Below are positions 1 through 6,919 of a stretch of 9,009 nt of DNA, piece after piece. Each line of letters begins with the position of its first letter. The first letter of the stretch is position 1. The stretch spans positions 1 through 9,009 of the forward strand of contig WTAK01000350.1 of NCBI GenBank assembly GCA_013139625.1, given 5' to 3'. This stretch comes from Candidatus Delongbacteria bacterium (GTDB lineage Bacteria > UBA4055). The notes under the pieces were generated by a model. It saw nothing but the letters and a program-made list of their open reading frames with translations. It was not told the origin of the DNA and did not search any database. A program made the position numbers and the translations under genes.

Positions 1-2
1 AG

Positions 3-698
3 GGAGAACAAAAGTTAGGTCCGATAATTTGTTCTTATGTAATAAATAAAAAAATAAAAAATTTCACGAGTGATTCAATCAAGATCGTTATTCATTCAAT
101 TTTACAAGGTAACATATCATACATAGATTCTACAGGTAAGCAAAAGACGATGCCATTAGATTCATTGAAGATGGTCTTGCCTATTAAAGACATAGGTAAG
201 TATAAATTATCAGTTACAGAGAAAAAATATATAATATCTTTTATACTACTTTTAATATTAATAGCTGTATTGATCTACTTTTTTATGAAAAGGAAAAGAA
301 ATGGTATTGAGCATGTAGAGATAAAAGAAAAAATTGTAATCATTCCGGCACATATAAAAGCTTTTGAGAAGTTGGATGAACTGAAGAAGAAAAATTATCT
401 ATCGAAAGGTAATTTTAAAGAATTTGCAGCAGAACTCTCACTTATTACAAGATTATTCTTAGAGGACAGATATTTATTTCCGGGTGCAGAACTTCCAACA
501 GGAGAATTGAAGGAAGAAATAGCCAAATACATTGAAAAGGCTGAATTGCTACAGGGAATGCATAAATTATTGGAAATAACAGATTATGTAAAATTAGCAA
601 AATTTATTCCTCTTGAAGCAGAATTAAAAGGATTCTTAGATTTTGCTTATGAATTAGTAGATAAACTTAAAGAAGAGAGTAAAAAGAACAATGTTTAA
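3..698 (+). CDS. BatD/DUF4381-like membrane protein, 5'-truncated by window edge
   Basis: The frame ending at the TAA at 696-698 is open without a stop from position 3, so the ATG at 150 is an internal Met and the true start lies upstream of the window. About 49 extra residues precede that Met. They read as the end of an extracytoplasmic beta-rich domain (a GEQKLGPIICSY stretch resembling the G-x-x-x-I-P-P-I-x-x-x-Y repeat of BatD-type proteins). One hydrophobic segment follows at about visible residues 76-95, then a basic MKRKRNG stop-transfer, then a ~130-residue cytoplasmic helical domain. That domain has the PAH-x-x-A-x-x-x-L-x-x-L and F-x-x-x-L-S-x-I-x-R-x-F-L-E-D-R pattern known from the DUF4381/BatD C-terminal region. 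The gene overlaps the VWA gene by 8 bp (691-698), so the two are co-transcribed. In known loci such proteins sit with moxR, a DUF58 protein and batA. The role is inferred as a partner of the VWA protein in envelope stress or assembly; the exact family name is tentative. Confidence 0.75.
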   Translation, partial: GEQKLGPIICSYVINKKIKNFTSDSIKIVIHSILQGNISYIDSTGKQKTMPLDSLKMVLPIKDIGKYKLSVTEKKYIISFILLLILIAVLIYFFMKRKRNGIEHVEIKEKIVIIPAHIKAFEKLDELKKKNYLSKGNFKEFAAELSLITRLFLEDRYLFPGAELPTGELKEEIAKYIEKAELLQGMHKLLEITDYVKLAKFIPLEAELKGFLDFAYELVDKLKEESKKNNV

Positions 699-1671
699 GT
701 TTAACAATCCAGAATATTTTTATTTATTCTTTTTTCTTGTAATAGCTATAATTTATTTTATTTCAAAGAAAAAAAGTCCTAGTTTACGATTCTCAAATAC
801 AAGTTCGCTGAAAAAAGCGAAAGCATCGATTAGGACAAGATTGTTTTTCTTGCCTTATGTGCTAAAGATTATATCAATAACATTGTTTATAATAGCATTA
901 GCCAGGCCTCAATCAACCACAGAATCTTCAGAGACTATAACTGAAGGTATTGACATTGTAATAGCATTAGATATCTCAACTTCAATGTTAGCACAGGATT
1001 TCAAGCCTGATAGATTTAAGGCTTCTTTAGAAGTCGCAAAAGAATTTATCAAAGGAAGGCAAAATGACAGGATCGGATTTGTAGTTTTTGCCGGAGAATC
1101 ATACACTCAATGTCCTTTAACGACAGATTATAATATTTTGTATGAATTAGCCGATAAAATAAAAATGGGTATCATTGAAGATGGTACCGCGATCGGTACG
1201 GCAATAATAAATTCTATCAATAGATTGAAAGATAGTAAGTCCAAAAGTAAAGTGATAATATTACTTACTGACGGAGAAAATAATAAAGGTGAAATAGAGC
1301 CTGAAACAGCTGCTCAAGCTGCCGAGGCATTAGGGATTCGGATATATTCAATAGGTATAGGCAAGGAGAGGGCACCCTACCCATTTAAGGATATGTTTGG
1401 CAATACAAGGTTGAGAGAGGTTGACTTTAAAATAGATGAAGAGATGATGGTTGGTATTGCAGAAGGTACCGGTGGAAAATATTTTAGAGCACAGGATAAA
1501 GGTAAGCTTGAAAAGATATACGAAGAGATAGATAAGTTAGAGAAAACAAAGATAAAGATAAAATCATATAAAAGATTTAATGAGAAGTATGATAAATTTT
1601 TATTTCCGGGCATGATCATTTTTTTATTAGCACTATTTTTGGAAAATACTTACTTTATGAAGAAACCATGA
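691..1671 (+). CDS. batA: BatA-like von Willebrand factor A domain membrane protein
   Basis: This 326-residue protein has the BatA layout: N-terminal hydrophobic segments at about 10-24 and 53-70, a VWA domain at about 86-285, and a C-terminal membrane helix at about 303-320. The metal-ion-dependent adhesion site is intact: D-I-S-T-S at 94-98, Thr in GTAIGTA near 166-170, and the TDGENN Asp at 194. ARPQ after the second helix and YFRAQD at 264-269 are typical of Bat proteins. BatA proteins are thought to act in the inner membrane with a MoxR AAA+ ATPase in stress tolerance or protein maturation; substrates are poorly known. The ATG lies inside the end of the upstream gene (overlap ATGTTTAA), with only a loose purine-rich stretch (GAAGAGAG, 672-679) as ribosome site, which suggests translational coupling. 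Unlike the classical locus, no batB, batC or other gene follows on this strand before a new promoter region. The family call is firm; batA versus batB rests on the order after the DUF4381-like gene. Confidence 0.88.
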   Translation: MFKFNNPEYFYLFFFLVIAIIYFISKKKSPSLRFSNTSSLKKAKASIRTRLFFLPYVLKIISITLFIIALARPQSTTESSETITEGIDIVIALDISTSMLAQDFKPDRFKASLEVAKEFIKGRQNDRIGFVVFAGESYTQCPLTTDYNILYELADKIKMGIIEDGTAIGTAIINSINRLKDSKSKSKVIILLTDGENNKGEIEPETAAQAAEALGIRIYSIGIGKERAPYPFKDMFGNTRLREVDFKIDEEMMVGIAEGTGGKYFRAQDKGKLEKIYEEIDKLEKTKIKIKSYKRFNEKYDKFLFPGMIIFLLALFLENTYFMKKP

Positions 1672-1702
1672 TATACTAGCTTAAAATATATTATTTTAAT
1701 AA

Positions 1703-1726
1703 TATTGATTTTATTTCAAATCAATA
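1703..1726. repeat. Perfect 9-bp inverted repeat over a promoter (possible operator)
   Basis: TATTGATTT (1703-1711) and AAATCAATA (1718-1726) are exact reverse complements separated by 6 nt. The repeat covers the -35 box and most of the spacer of the candidate promoter at 1705-1733. No T-tract follows, so it is a poor terminator for the upstream bat genes; its placement suits a dimeric regulator's binding site better. It is built almost entirely of A and T, so a chance origin is possible. Confidence 0.4.
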
Positions 1727-1733
1727 CTATATT
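1705..1733 (+). promoter_or_regulatory. Candidate sigma70-type promoter for the receiver-PAS gene
   Basis: TTGATT (1705-1710), a 17-nt spacer and TATATT (1728-1733) match the -35/-10 pattern. The -10 hexamer is identical to that of the rRNA promoter in this window. Transcription would begin near 1740 and give a leader of about 95 nt before the ATG at 1834. The rest of the 1672-1833 gap holds no gene. The call rests on motif match alone in AT-rich DNA. Confidence 0.45.
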
Positions 1734-1781
1734 ACAATCGTCGTTTAGTTCTAAATTAGAAGTATAAATATAAAATATCAA

Positions 1782-1802
1782 AAAGACGCTAACACTGTCT
1801 TT
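1782..1802 (+). other. Small hairpin in the leader of the receiver-PAS gene
   Basis: AAAGAC (1782-1787) and GTCTTT (1797-1802) are complementary with a 9-nt loop. The element lies in the predicted 5' leader, 31 nt before the start codon. A T-rich but interrupted stretch follows, so it could be a weak attenuator or simply chance. It does not resemble a riboswitch known to me. Confidence 0.2.
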
Positions 1803-1833
1803 GTTGTCAATAATAACGATTATTTGATCATTA

Positions 1834-2610
1834 ATGAAAAATTTAAAATCCATATCGATCCTTTACTTAGAAGATGATGAACTTGATGTAGATATAATTA
1901 GAATGACCATTGCTGAAGGAAATTTCAAGTTTAATCTAACCCATGTAAAGAGTAAATATGAGTTTAAAACTGCTCTGAGAACAATGAACTATGATGTAAT
2001 AATAGCAGATCATAGTTTGCCGGATATAGATAGTTTTGGTGTTCTTTCAATCGTAAATGATATCAATTCAACTATTCCGGTTATTATTTTAGCTGCTTCT
2101 ATTGATGAAGAAGAAACGATTAAAACCTTAAAATTTGGTGCGAGTGATTATATATATAAGAATAAATTGTATAGATTGTTGCCATCAATTGTAAAAGTTA
2201 TTGATGATGCACATAGATTAAAAAAGGAAAAACTTAATCAAGAAGAATTAAAACGGTCAGAGGAAAGGTTAACTACGATATTTCACGAACTATTAGATGT
2301 TATAATTGTTTTTGATCTAGAAAATGGCAATATCATAAATATAAATAAAGCGGTTAAAAAGAATTTAGGATATACGAGAGGCCATTTAATAGGTAATAGC
2401 TTTTTTTCTTTATTTTATGAGGAATTACAAGAAGTTGAAAAGAATAACTTTTTAAAAAGGTTAATAACCTATGGATATATTTTAGAAAATGGAAGGTTTA
2501 GAGATAAGAATGGTAAGCTTTGTGAGATGGAAATTGCTATAACAATTATTCCATGGGGGAATGGGAAAGTAGGATTGGTAACCTTGAGGAACATTTCAGA
2601 ATTAAACTAA
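1834..2610 (+). CDS. Receiver-PAS protein without output domain
   Basis: This 258-residue cytoplasmic protein consists of a CheY-like receiver domain (about 6-122), a charged helical linker (about 124-147) and one PAS domain (about 144-256). It has no kinase, GGDEF, EAL or DNA-binding region. Receiver residues visible are the acidic pair D14/D15, the phospho-acceptor D59 (IIADHSLPD) and K109 in DYIYKN. The switch position after beta-4, Ser/Thr in most receivers (compare PVIVVSG in the REC-PAS family), is A87 in PVIILAAS. Altered or bypassed activation is therefore likely, although S89 lies close by. The PAS part has the usual GYTRGHLIG and F-R-x-K-N-G features but no obvious cofactor residue. 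There is no Shine-Dalgarno sequence before the ATG; the start is supported because the receiver's first strand begins at residue 7. The gene is monocistronic, between its own promoter and a strong terminator. It may relay a signal to a separate kinase; the partner is unknown. Confidence 0.85.
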   Translation: MKNLKSISILYLEDDELDVDIIRMTIAEGNFKFNLTHVKSKYEFKTALRTMNYDVIIADHSLPDIDSFGVLSIVNDINSTIPVIILAASIDEEETIKTLKFGASDYIYKNKLYRLLPSIVKVIDDAHRLKKEKLNQEELKRSEERLTTIFHELLDVIIVFDLENGNIININKAVKKNLGYTRGHLIGNSFFSLFYEELQEVEKNNFLKRLITYGYILENGRFRDKNGKLCEMEIAITIIPWGNGKVGLVTLRNISELN

Positions 2611-2628
2611 TATGAAATTTATAAAATG

Positions 2629-2658
2629 AAAAAAGCGGATTTAATAATCCGCTTTTTT
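2629..2658. terminator. Bidirectional rho-independent terminator
   Basis: GCGGATT (2635-2641) pairs with AATCCGC (2646-2652) around a TAAT loop. It is flanked by six A on the left and seven T on the right (2653-2659), so it works in both directions. It lies 18 nt after the stop of the receiver-PAS gene and 20 nt beyond the end of the convergent porin-like operon, and so serves both. It is the strongest terminator in the window. Confidence 0.92.
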
Positions 2659-2678
2659 TATATACATTTTTGAAAATA

Positions 2679-3965
2679 TTAGAAGCTATACTTTATAGTA
2701 GTTCCTAATTTCATAATCAAATCTTCCGGATGATCTGGGTTTGATAAATCCATAACTCTTGAATATCCTACATCAGGTACAAAAAGAGCAAAGAATGGAA
2801 TGATATTAAGGTCATCATATAAAGTGATTTTTGCTTTAATATCAAATTCAGATCCCATATACATAGTATCAGCAACTTTTCCATAATTTTGATCAAACAT
2901 GAATACGCCAAGACCGCCAGTTAGAATAAAGTTATCCTTAACTTTATAATCAACTAATATAGTTGGAAGTGCTATTCCAAGTTCTTCGAAAAGATCGAAA
3001 TCCATTGGATCTTTATAATCAATACCATCAGGATTTTGGTTTATAATCTCAAGACCGGTATCGTAGAATTGTTTGAAAGTTTCAAAATTTTCATACATAG
3101 TTTGACAACCTCTGTATAAAAAGTTAGCCCTAATAGTAATCTTCTTGTCAACAACAAAAGAAGATTTTAAACTAAAACCAGTTCCTGTTTTATCTGGTGC
3201 ATGAGGTGTTTGAAAATTATCAGCATTGCCTTCAACTACGTCATAATCATAGTATCTGTTGTTCACAACAAATTGAGCATCGAATTTAATCTTTCCGTAA
3301 TCTCCAACAATTCTTGGAGCAACAAAGATACTAACCTCATCTGTATTTACTGTAATAGAAGGATCCGGTTGATCGTATACACTTCTATCGAAAACCAAAT
3401 AGTTAGATAGACCTAAAGTGATTCTTTCATTCAATTTGTAATCTAAACCTAATGCAAAGAATGTTGTTCCGTAACTATAAGTGGATTCGCTTATATTATC
3501 TTCATTTTCATCGAAAGTTGCGAACCATCCAAGATCAACAGAATATTTATTAAATTTACCTTTCCATAATATTCCTGCAACATCAGCATTGAAAATGAAA
3601 CCGTGCGGATCTTTGTAAGGTAAAAGTCCAATTGTGATCTTATGATCTTTGTTAGGCTTAATGTCAAGGTAAAGATTTTTTGTCTCGGTGTTTATACCAT
3701 CAGTTCCTAAGTCGGCACTTGGATTAGTACCAAATTGGATATCGCCAATTTCAAATACTGCTTTAACAAAAAGATTGTCGTTGATGCTATAACCAACGCA
3801 TGGTCTGAATCTTAGGTCAGTTTTTTTGTCGTAGATCTGTGTATCGGCATCAGTTGAGTTCAAATTTTGTAATTCAGAACGAACTCTCATACTCATTCCG
3901 AATTTGATTTGAGCAAAAGCTGCTGCGATTGACACTAGAACTAAGATTGAAACAAACTTTTTCAT
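2679..3965 (-). CDS. Secreted beta-barrel (porin-like) outer-membrane protein, second of tandem pair
   Basis: This 428-residue protein opens with a clear signal peptide (MKKF, a hydrophobic core, then AFA before Q19; cleavage expected after A18). The mature part alternates polar and hydrophobic residues with many aromatic-ended strands, and it ends in GTTIKYSF. A C-terminal Phe of this kind is the usual beta-signal recognised by the BAM complex. No other domain is visible. It is a paralogue of the gene upstream (3993-5282). Shared blocks include GMS-x-R-x-RSE, VKAVFEIGDIQFG (67-79), LGTDG (86-90), ETKN-x-YL and D-x-AGI-x-W. The start is supported by an AAGGA ribosome site (complement 3973-3977) 7 nt from the ATG. 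Only 27 bp separate the two genes, so they are probably one transcript ending at the 2629-2658 terminator. An outer-membrane channel or uptake role is inferred; I cannot assign the substrate or a named family. Confidence 0.75.
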   Translation of the reverse strand: MKKFVSILVLVSIAAAFAQIKFGMSMRVRSELQNLNSTDADTQIYDKKTDLRFRPCVGYSINDNLFVKAVFEIGDIQFGTNPSADLGTDGINTETKNLYLDIKPNKDHKITIGLLPYKDPHGFIFNADVAGILWKGKFNKYSVDLGWFATFDENEDNISESTYSYGTTFFALGLDYKLNERITLGLSNYLVFDRSVYDQPDPSITVNTDEVSIFVAPRIVGDYGKIKFDAQFVVNNRYYDYDVVEGNADNFQTPHAPDKTGTGFSLKSSFVVDKKITIRANFLYRGCQTMYENFETFKQFYDTGLEIINQNPDGIDYKDPMDFDLFEELGIALPTILVDYKVKDNFILTGGLGVFMFDQNYGKVADTMYMGSEFDIKAKITLYDDLNIIPFFALFVPDVGYSRVMDLSNPDHPEDLIMKLGTTIKYSF

Positions 3966-3992
3966 AGTGTTTTCCTTTTTATTTTAGATTTT

Positions 3993-5282
3993 TTATAATT
4001 TCGTTTTAAGAGTCATTCCAACCTTTAAGAATAAATCTGCTTTACCAGTAAAGTCATACCATTCACCAGGAAACATTACTGCTAAGTATGGTAATAGTGA
4101 AACTTTGTCATATAGGTTAATGTTTGCTTTCAAGTCAACTTCAGTACCGATCCAAGATTCAGGGCGAGTTATTCCATCCCAGTGAACTTGTAAATATTCA
4201 ACAGGAGTTGTTGCATGTCCTGCACCAAAAGTTAGAATTATATCTTTATTTAACTGGTAATCAAAGAATATTGAAGGTAAAATTATTCCAACTGTATGAA
4301 AGCTACTAATAGGACTAAATACATTATGGTCAGTATTATCCATACCAAATCCACCTTCCGTAAGTATCTCTAAACCAGTTTTATAATATGATCGATCTTG
4401 GTAACTTTTGTAAGTATCGAATCCACCTTCTGGAGAGCTATCACCATCGCGGAATAGGAAATTAAATCTAGCAGTTGTTTTCTTGTCAATTTTATAGTTT
4501 GTTTTTAAACTGAATAATAGTCCCATCGTTTCAGCACCAAATCTCTCATCAGGCCTCATGTTATTCGCGGCTAAAACAGCCTCAATATGAAAATTATTGA
4601 AAGTGCCGGAAAAATATGGGGCAAACCAAAGGTTAATACTGGTTTCATGTATGTTAACATTAGAAGTTGTATCCCTAACGACTTCCGCAAGAGAATTGAA
4701 ACCAATATTCATATTTTCATCAATTGTGTAGTCAAAGTCAGCAGTTACCAGTGACTTTCCAAAACTATAAGTCTTACCATATAAAATACCTTCATCATCA
4801 TCAACAGGTACGAACCATGCTAGTTTTGATTTGTACTTCTTTTGAAATGTATTTGACCATGATATTCCGGCAAGGTCAGAATCTAGAATCACTTTATGGA
4901 AGTCTCTGTATGACTGCAAACCTAAAATAATGTTGTTGTTTTTATCAGGAGAAATCTCAAGATAAATATTTTTAGTCTCAATATTAACTCCATCAGTTCC
5001 AAGACCACCACCTGAAATACTGTCTCCGAACTGTATATCTCCAATTTCAAAGACGGCCTTGACAGAAAGGTGTTCATTTTTCCTATAACTGATCCAAGGT
5101 TTAAACCTCACATCCGTTAACCTTTGCCATGGCTGAGCTTTATAATAGACAGATAGATTCCCATCCGAATCAGTCATATTATATATCTCAGATCTTATTC
5201 GTAGAGACATTCCATTCTCAAGTTGAGCATTTGCGATAATCACAAAGAGTGCAACCAAGGCAAAAGCTGTTAACTTCTTCAT
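3993..5282 (-). CDS. Secreted beta-barrel (porin-like) outer-membrane protein, first of tandem pair
   Basis: This 429-residue protein has a signal peptide (MKKL, a hydrophobic core, ANA before Q20). A strand-rich mature region follows, without helices or globular motifs. It shares with its downstream neighbour the blocks GMSLRIRSE (24-32), VKAVFEIGDIQFG (74-86), LGTDGVN-x-ETKN-x-YL (94-108) and DLAGISW. Identity is strong in the first ~140 residues and much weaker later, as expected when strands are kept and surface loops diverge. It differs from its paralogue at the very end: it closes with VGMTLKTKL, with Leu instead of the terminal aromatic residue typical of BAM substrates. A GGAG ribosome site (complement 5288-5291) lies 5 nt before the ATG. 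It is the first gene of the minus-strand operon, divergent from cca. Outer-membrane location is inferred from the signal peptide and strand pattern; the transported substrate is unknown. Confidence 0.73.
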   Translation of the reverse strand: MKKLTAFALVALFVIIANAQLENGMSLRIRSEIYNMTDSDGNLSVYYKAQPWQRLTDVRFKPWISYRKNEHLSVKAVFEIGDIQFGDSISGGGLGTDGVNIETKNIYLEISPDKNNNIILGLQSYRDFHKVILDSDLAGISWSNTFQKKYKSKLAWFVPVDDDEGILYGKTYSFGKSLVTADFDYTIDENMNIGFNSLAEVVRDTTSNVNIHETSINLWFAPYFSGTFNNFHIEAVLAANNMRPDERFGAETMGLLFSLKTNYKIDKKTTARFNFLFRDGDSSPEGGFDTYKSYQDRSYYKTGLEILTEGGFGMDNTDHNVFSPISSFHTVGIILPSIFFDYQLNKDIILTFGAGHATTPVEYLQVHWDGITRPESWIGTEVDLKANINLYDKVSLLPYLAVMFPGEWYDFTGKADLFLKVGMTLKTKL

Positions 5283-5366
5283 AAAATCTCCGTTTTTCTA
5301 TATTAATTATTATATAACCATTAATAATGAAAGCACGCCCCATACTGAAAGCTCTCATTTCGATAC

Positions 5367-5395
5367 AATTTAACAAGACCAGTCAAGCTTGTCAA
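5367..5395 (-). promoter_or_regulatory. Candidate promoter for the porin-like operon
   Basis: On the minus strand a perfect TTGACA (complement 5390-5395) is followed after exactly 17 nt by TAAATT (complement 5367-5372, 4 of 6 matches to TATAAT). Transcription would start near 5360 and give a leader of about 78 nt. A second possible -10, TATAAT (complement 5309-5314), lies nearer the gene but has no recognisable -35 partner. The -35 is embedded in a GTCAAG-CTT-GTCAAG direct repeat (5382-5396). Confidence 0.45.
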
Positions 5396-5396
5396 G
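5382..5396. repeat. Short direct repeat GTCAAG x2 at the divergent promoter
   Basis: GTCAAG occurs twice with a 3-nt gap (5382-5387 and 5391-5396), making two TTGAC half-boxes on the minus strand. One copy forms the -35 of the candidate porin promoter. It may be chance, duplicated -35 choice or a regulator site; nothing in the sequence decides among these. Confidence 0.3.
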
Positions 5397-5468
5397 TAAA
5401 AAATATATACTTTTAGTAGTACGTAGAAACTATATAAACTCAAGGATTGTAAATAATGATTAGTAAAC

Positions 5469-5498
5469 TTGACAATAGTTACATTAATTTCGTATTTT
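5469..5498 (+). promoter_or_regulatory. Candidate promoter for cca, giving a near-leaderless mRNA
   Basis: TTGACA (5469-5474), an 18-nt spacer and TATTTT (5493-5498, 4 of 6) form a plausible sigma70 promoter. The expected start of transcription, 6-8 nt after the -10, falls on the GTG at 5505, the likely start codon of cca. No ribosome-binding site precedes that codon, consistent with a leaderless message. Confidence 0.45.
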
Positions 5499-5504
5499 AC
5501 CTTT

Positions 5505-6902
5505 GTGAAAGATAAAGTGATAGAGAAAAATATATTGCAAGTAATCAGGGACGTATCAGTTGAGGAAAAGCTCAATGTGTTTTTGGTTGGTGGGTATGTT
5601 CGAGATATTATATTAGTTAGGGAATCAAATGACATTGATTTAGTTGTTGAGGGAGATGCCATAATTTTTGCTAAAAAAGTAGCACAAAGATTAAAAAGAA
5701 AGAAGGTGGTAACTTTTCCAAGATTTAAGACGGCTAAATTAACCTACAGAAACTATGATATTGAATTTGTTTCGGCAAGAAAGGAAAGTTATAATAAATC
5801 ATCAAGGAATCCCACAGTTTCCGGTGGAAATTTAGCGGAAGATCTAGCTAGAAGGGATTTTACGATAAATACGCTTGCGATTGATATCAGATCTATGGAT
5901 GAGATAATTAATCAATTTAGCGGAATTGAGGATATTAGAAAAAAAATTATTAGAACACCTTTAGATCCAGATATTACTTACTCAGATGATCCTTTAAGGA
6001 TGTTAAGAGCAATAAGGTTTGCATCGAAATTGAATTTTAAAATTGAAAAGACTTCATTTGAGGCGATAAAAAAGAATTCACATAGACTAGATATAATTTC
6101 CGAAGAAAGAATAAGTGATGAATTCTTTAAGATCTTAAAATCAGATTTTCCGGTTAAAGGTATATTTTTACTTGAAAAATCGGGGTTGTTGAAAATAATT
6201 TTTCCAGAACTTTCTGAATTAAAAGGTCAAGAATTTAAGGATGGGATAGATCATAAAGATAATTTTTTACATACTTTGAAAGTTTTGAATAATATTTCAA
6301 AGCAAACGAAGGACTATAAGCTTAGACTAGCGGCATTAATGCATGATATTGGAAAACCAAAGTCTAAATATTTCAAAAAAGGTATTGGGTGGACTTTCCA
6401 TGGACATGATGATGTAGGTTCGAAAATGTTTGTAAAAATCGCACAAAGATTGAAATGGTCAAATGAAGTAACGGATTATGTTTCTAAAATGATAGCATTG
6501 CATCATAGACCGATATCTCTCACGAAGGAAGAGGTGACAGATTCTGGAGTCAGGAGGTTTTTGTTTGAAGGAGGAGAATTAGTTGATGATCTCATGTTAT
6601 TATGCCGTGCAGATATAACAACTTCGAACAAAAAGAAAATAAATAAATACCTTGATAATTTTGATAAACTTTCCGAAAAATTAGTAGTAGTGGAAGAAAA
6701 AGACAAATTAAGGAATTTCAAACCACCGATTACCGGATTGGATATTATAAAAGAATATACAACTGGAGAAGGACCATTGATAGGAAAAGTTAAAAAGGAA
6801 ATACTGGATGCGATTATTAACGGTTCAATAAAAAATGATAAAAAATCTGCAGTCAAAATGTTGAAAAGTATAAGAAAAAGATTACAAAATAAAAATATTT
6901 AG
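5505..6902 (+). CDS. cca: CCA tRNA nucleotidyltransferase with HD domain
   Basis: This enzyme adds or repairs the 3' CCA end of tRNAs from CTP and ATP in the cytoplasm. From the GTG at 5505 it is 465 residues. The class II head domain has GGYVRD (29-34), the metal-binding pair D43-x-D45 in NDIDLVV, the ARKESY loop region (91-96), RRDFTINTLAI (116-126), and the neck helix signature DDPLRMLRAIRFASKL (161-176) followed by EERISDEF (200-207). An HD phosphohydrolase-like domain follows with H256, H280-D281 (MHDIGKP), H299, H301 and the HH at 333-334. Its metal ligands look intact, so phosphatase or phosphodiesterase activity is possible. A TTG at 5469 would extend the protein by 12 residues, but that TTG is the -35 TTGACA of the likely promoter, so GTG is preferred. 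The next gene starts 17 bp downstream, suggesting an operon. The sequence alone does not separate a full CCA-adding enzyme from a CC- or A-adding one. Confidence 0.93.
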   Translation: MKDKVIEKNILQVIRDVSVEEKLNVFLVGGYVRDIILVRESNDIDLVVEGDAIIFAKKVAQRLKRKKVVTFPRFKTAKLTYRNYDIEFVSARKESYNKSSRNPTVSGGNLAEDLARRDFTINTLAIDIRSMDEIINQFSGIEDIRKKIIRTPLDPDITYSDDPLRMLRAIRFASKLNFKIEKTSFEAIKKNSHRLDIISEERISDEFFKILKSDFPVKGIFLLEKSGLLKIIFPELSELKGQEFKDGIDHKDNFLHTLKVLNNISKQTKDYKLRLAALMHDIGKPKSKYFKKGIGWTFHGHDDVGSKMFVKIAQRLKWSNEVTDYVSKMIALHHRPISLTKEEVTDSGVRRFLFEGGELVDDLMLLCRADITTSNKKKINKYLDNFDKLSEKLVVVEEKDKLRNFKPPITGLDIIKEYTTGEGPLIGKVKKEILDAIINGSIKNDKKSAVKMLKSIRKRLQNKNI

Positions 6903-6919
6903 ACATAAAAGGTGTAAAA

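Noticed and set aside
1703..1726. Inverted repeat as a terminator for the bat operon
   Set aside because: The stem is almost entirely A/T with a single G-C pair and no T-tract follows, so termination would be weak; the operator reading is preferred.
5469..5504. TTG start that would add 12 residues to Cca
   Set aside because: The TTG is part of a TTGACA -35 box, there is no ribosome site, and the added residues (MTIVTLISYFTF) are unlike the Cca N-terminus; GTG at 5505 fits better.
5498..5505. TACCTTTG matching the Bacteroidota -7 pattern TAnnTTTG
   Set aside because: The nearest TTG -33 element is 26 nt away rather than about 19-21, and the motif overlaps the start codon; the sigma70-type reading explains the site better.
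5321..5662. 113-codon minus-strand frame across the cca start
   Set aside because: It overlaps the conserved N-terminal catalytic region of cca antisense and the divergent promoters; composition is typical of a shadow frame.
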